A DNA stretch of 6,806 nt from Actinomycetota bacterium (GTDB lineage: Bacteria; Actinomycetota; Thermoleophilia; Solirubrobacterales; Solirubrobacteraceae), in the NCBI GenBank assembly GCA_005888335.1, contig VAWY01000195.1, forward strand, positions 1 through 6,806. The letters run 5' to 3'. The translations under genes were made by a program, and so were the position numbers. The notes below the pieces were generated by a model, which saw only the letters and a list, made by a program, of their open reading frames with translations, searched no databases and was not told the DNA's origin. Below, in pieces: positions 5,597 through 6,806 of this stretch. Every line of letters begins with the position of its first letter. Within the stretch, counting starts at the first letter, position 1.

Positions 5597-6543
5597 CCAC
5601 GGTGGGGATCCCGCCCACCGGCGGGGTCCCCACCGGCATCGTCGCCTGCGTCGGCCCGATGCAACGCGACTCCGACCATCACGAGCGCGATGCCGGCGAG
5701 GTCGACGAGCGACGGCAGTTGCCGTAGCACGACCACGCCGATCACAGTCGCAGTCGCGGGCAGCAGCGCGACGAACAGTGCGTAGGTCGCCCGCGCCAGA
5801 CGCGCCATCGCCAGCTGGTCGAACACATACGGGATGACCGAGGAAGACACGCCGACGCCTATCCCGGCGCCGAGCGCCACCGGGTCGGCGAGTGCGTGAG
5901 CCGCGGCCGAAAAGCCGATCGGCGAGACGAACACGAACGCGAACATCATCGCCGCGGCCAGGCCGTCCACCCCACCGAGCTCCGAGCGACGCGAGACACG
6001 ATGCGCGAGAACGATGTAGGCCGTGAAGAGGACGGCATTCGCAAAGGCGAACGCAACGCCCACCGGCTCGCCGACGAAGCGCACGTGCGTGAGCAGGTAC
6101 ACGCCGGCCGCCGCCGCAACGATCGCGGCGACGTTTCGCGGCACGCGAGCTGCAATCGCCGCCAGCGCGATCGGGCCGATGAACTCGATCGCGGCCACCG
6201 TCGCAAGCGGTAACCGGTCGATCGAGACGTAGAAGCAGGCGTTCATGGCGGCGAAGACACCGCCGAGAGCGACGATCAGCGTTCGCCCGCCCCGATCGAG
6301 GGCGAGAAAGCCGCGCCACGGCCGGCGCCACAGCGCGAAGATCAGCGCCGCGGACGCAATCCGCAGCCAGGCGACGCCGAGGACGTCGACGCGCACGAAG
6401 AGGAGCACCGCGAAGGACGGCCCGAGGTAGTGGAAGACGGCGCTGCCGGCGAAATACGCCTGCGGCGGGACGGTGGCGGGAGTCGGGTGGAGGCGGCCGG
6501 CGCTCACGGAGACATTGTTCCCGCAGACCCGCGGGTTGGACAT
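5404..6543 (-). CDS. EamA/DMT-superfamily exporter, RhtA-like
   Basis: Integral membrane protein of about ten helices in two EamA repeats. The 379-residue frame has its conserved part at about 24-296. The segment RLPLATVAAIEFIGPIALA (110-128) matches the PLGIAVALEFTGPLAVA region of RhtA, the E. coli threonine/homoserine exporter; the second repeat includes SSVIPYVFDQLAMARLARAT (234-253). Export of amino acids or related metabolites is likely, substrate unknown. Residues about 298-379 are a low-complexity polar tail with no family counterpart; typical members end near 290-300 residues. This tail crosses a strong hairpin and runs antisense to DUF1918. No minus-strand stop exists in any frame between 5568 and 5678, so a simple frameshift does not explain the missing stop. 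ATG 6543 is taken as the start. GTG 6507, preceded by a -10-like AACAAT, is a realistic alternative. A divergent Lrp/AsnC gene probably regulates it. Confidence 0.85.
   Translation of the reverse strand: MSNPRVCGNNVSVSAGRLHPTPATVPPQAYFAGSAVFHYLGPSFAVLLFVRVDVLGVAWLRIASAALIFALWRRPWRGFLALDRGGRTLIVALGGVFAAMNACFYVSIDRLPLATVAAIEFIGPIALAAIAARVPRNVAAIVAAAAGVYLLTHVRFVGEPVGVAFAFANAVLFTAYIVLAHRVSRRSELGGVDGLAAAMMFAFVFVSPIGFSAAAHALADPVALGAGIGVGVSSSVIPYVFDQLAMARLARATYALFVALLPATATVIGVVVLRQLPSLVDLAGIALVMVGVALHRADAGDDAGGDPAGGRDPHRGHDVAFASAGVMLAAPAEGVSTLVCPSSHRTRTRAGSSQRTSSTTPARPGWAARSDSTTIRSPA
5601..5634. terminator. Strong hairpin, possible bidirectional terminator
   Basis: The arm GGTGGGGATCCCGCC pairs with GGCGGGGTCCCCACC around a CACC loop: 15 bp with a single G-T position. 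It starts 4 bp after the DUF1918 stop and lies just beyond the end of the conserved part of the converging exporter, which fits a shared terminator. There is no T-tract on either side, so intrinsic termination is uncertain. In the exporter's frame it falls inside the coding region (the Gly/Asp/Pro-rich tail). Confidence 0.55.
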
Positions 6544-6565
6544 GACGAATCGAAGGCATTAGGCT
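6536..6565 (+). promoter_or_regulatory. Candidate promoter of the Lrp/AsnC gene
   Basis: TTGGAC (6536-6541) and TAGGCT (6560-6565) are separated by 18 bp, a plausible -35/-10 pair. The -10 box ends 11 bp before the ATG at 6577 with no Shine-Dalgarno site between, suggesting a very short or absent leader. The element overlaps the ATG of the divergent exporter, so a regulator bound here could affect both genes. Confidence 0.45.
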
Positions 6566-6576
6566 CACTACGCGCC

Positions 6577-6806
6577 ATGAAGAACGGACTTGCACCGCCT
6601 TTCGGCGTCAATCCTCCGAGACTTGACGCTACCGACCGTAAGATCCTCGGCGAGCTGGCGCGCGACGGGCGCGTCTCGTTCGCGGAGCTCGGCCGGCGCG
6701 TGAGTCTCTCCTCGCCCGCGGTCGCCGAGCGCGTCCAGCGGCTCGAGCGCGCCGGCGTCATCACGGGCTACCGCGCCGAGATCGACCCGCGCGCCCTCGG
6801 CTACCA
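6577..6806 (+). CDS. Lrp/AsnC-family transcriptional regulator (5' part)
   Basis: The frame is open from the ATG at 6577 to the window edge and gives 76 complete codons. After a short N-terminal extension of about 15 residues comes the AsnC-type HTH: LDATDRKILGELARDGRVSF (16-35), AELGRRVSLSSPAVAERVQR (36-55), LERAGVITGYRAEIDPRALG (56-75). The PAVAERVQRLERAGVI stretch is the recognition helix and the following turn. The ligand-binding RAM domain lies outside the window. Members form dimers and octamers and respond to amino acids; many control a divergently placed exporter. The gene is divergent from an RhtA-like exporter with 33 bp between start codons, which suggests amino-acid-responsive control of export. 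Confidence 0.93.
   Translation, partial: MKNGLAPPFGVNPPRLDATDRKILGELARDGRVSFAELGRRVSLSSPAVAERVQRLERAGVITGYRAEIDPRALGY

Noticed and set aside
5210..6595. Minus-strand frame of 461 codons overlapping the exporter in another frame
   Set aside because: Translation is Arg-rich without membrane segments, whereas the frame 6543-5404 gives clear helices and RhtA-like motifs.
1..6806. CRISPR array, tRNA, rRNA, riboswitch, insertion sequence or prophage
   Set aside because: No regularly spaced repeats, no recognisable structured RNA, no transposase or integrase frame seen on either strand.

Overview
The window is a compact, very GC-rich bacterial segment with short intergenic gaps and frequent GTG starts. 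Gene content points to an actinobacterium, most likely class Thermoleophilia (Gaiellales/Solirubrobacterales-like): an HD-GYP protein fused to a LuxR-type DNA-binding domain, a DUF1918 protein, and a bicovalent-type flavin oxidase of the berberine bridge family. This placement rests on remembered protein resemblance, not on a search.

Layout. Positions 1-66 hold the 3' end of an unrecognised plus-strand gene. Positions 114-1697 encode a 527-residue HD-GYP/LuxR regulator that looks leaderless. Positions 1698-1909 hold no intact gene; they contain a perfect 34-bp palindrome (1742-1775) and a decayed minus-strand fragment of an ArsR helix-turn-helix gene (about 1784-1900). Next comes a minus-strand ArsR-SRPBCC operon (2663 down to 1910). 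It is divergent from a plus-strand pair, a RibD/DHFR-like reductase (2741-3313) and a FAD-linked oxidase (3310-4650), which overlap by 4 bp. A candidate ArsR operator sits in the shared 77-bp promoter region. A minus-strand alpha/beta hydrolase (4654-5277) converges on the oxidase with 3 bp between the stop codons. A DUF1918 gene (5396-5596) follows, then a minus-strand EamA/RhtA-like exporter (6543 down to 5404) whose frame runs antisense through nearly all of the DUF1918 gene. The window closes with the start of a divergent Lrp/AsnC regulator (6577 onward, cut by the window edge).

How the genes may work together. Two regulator-target arrangements are visible. The ArsR repressor probably controls its own operon and perhaps the divergent reductase-oxidase pair. 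The Lrp/AsnC regulator probably controls the divergent exporter, as commonly seen for amino-acid exporters. I see no CRISPR array, tRNA, rRNA, transposase or phage gene, and no clearly new defence or metabolic system. The least ordinary items are the perfect palindrome beside the ArsR remnant, the exporter tail overlapping DUF1918 across a strong hairpin, and the recurring TAGnCT promoter-like hexamers.
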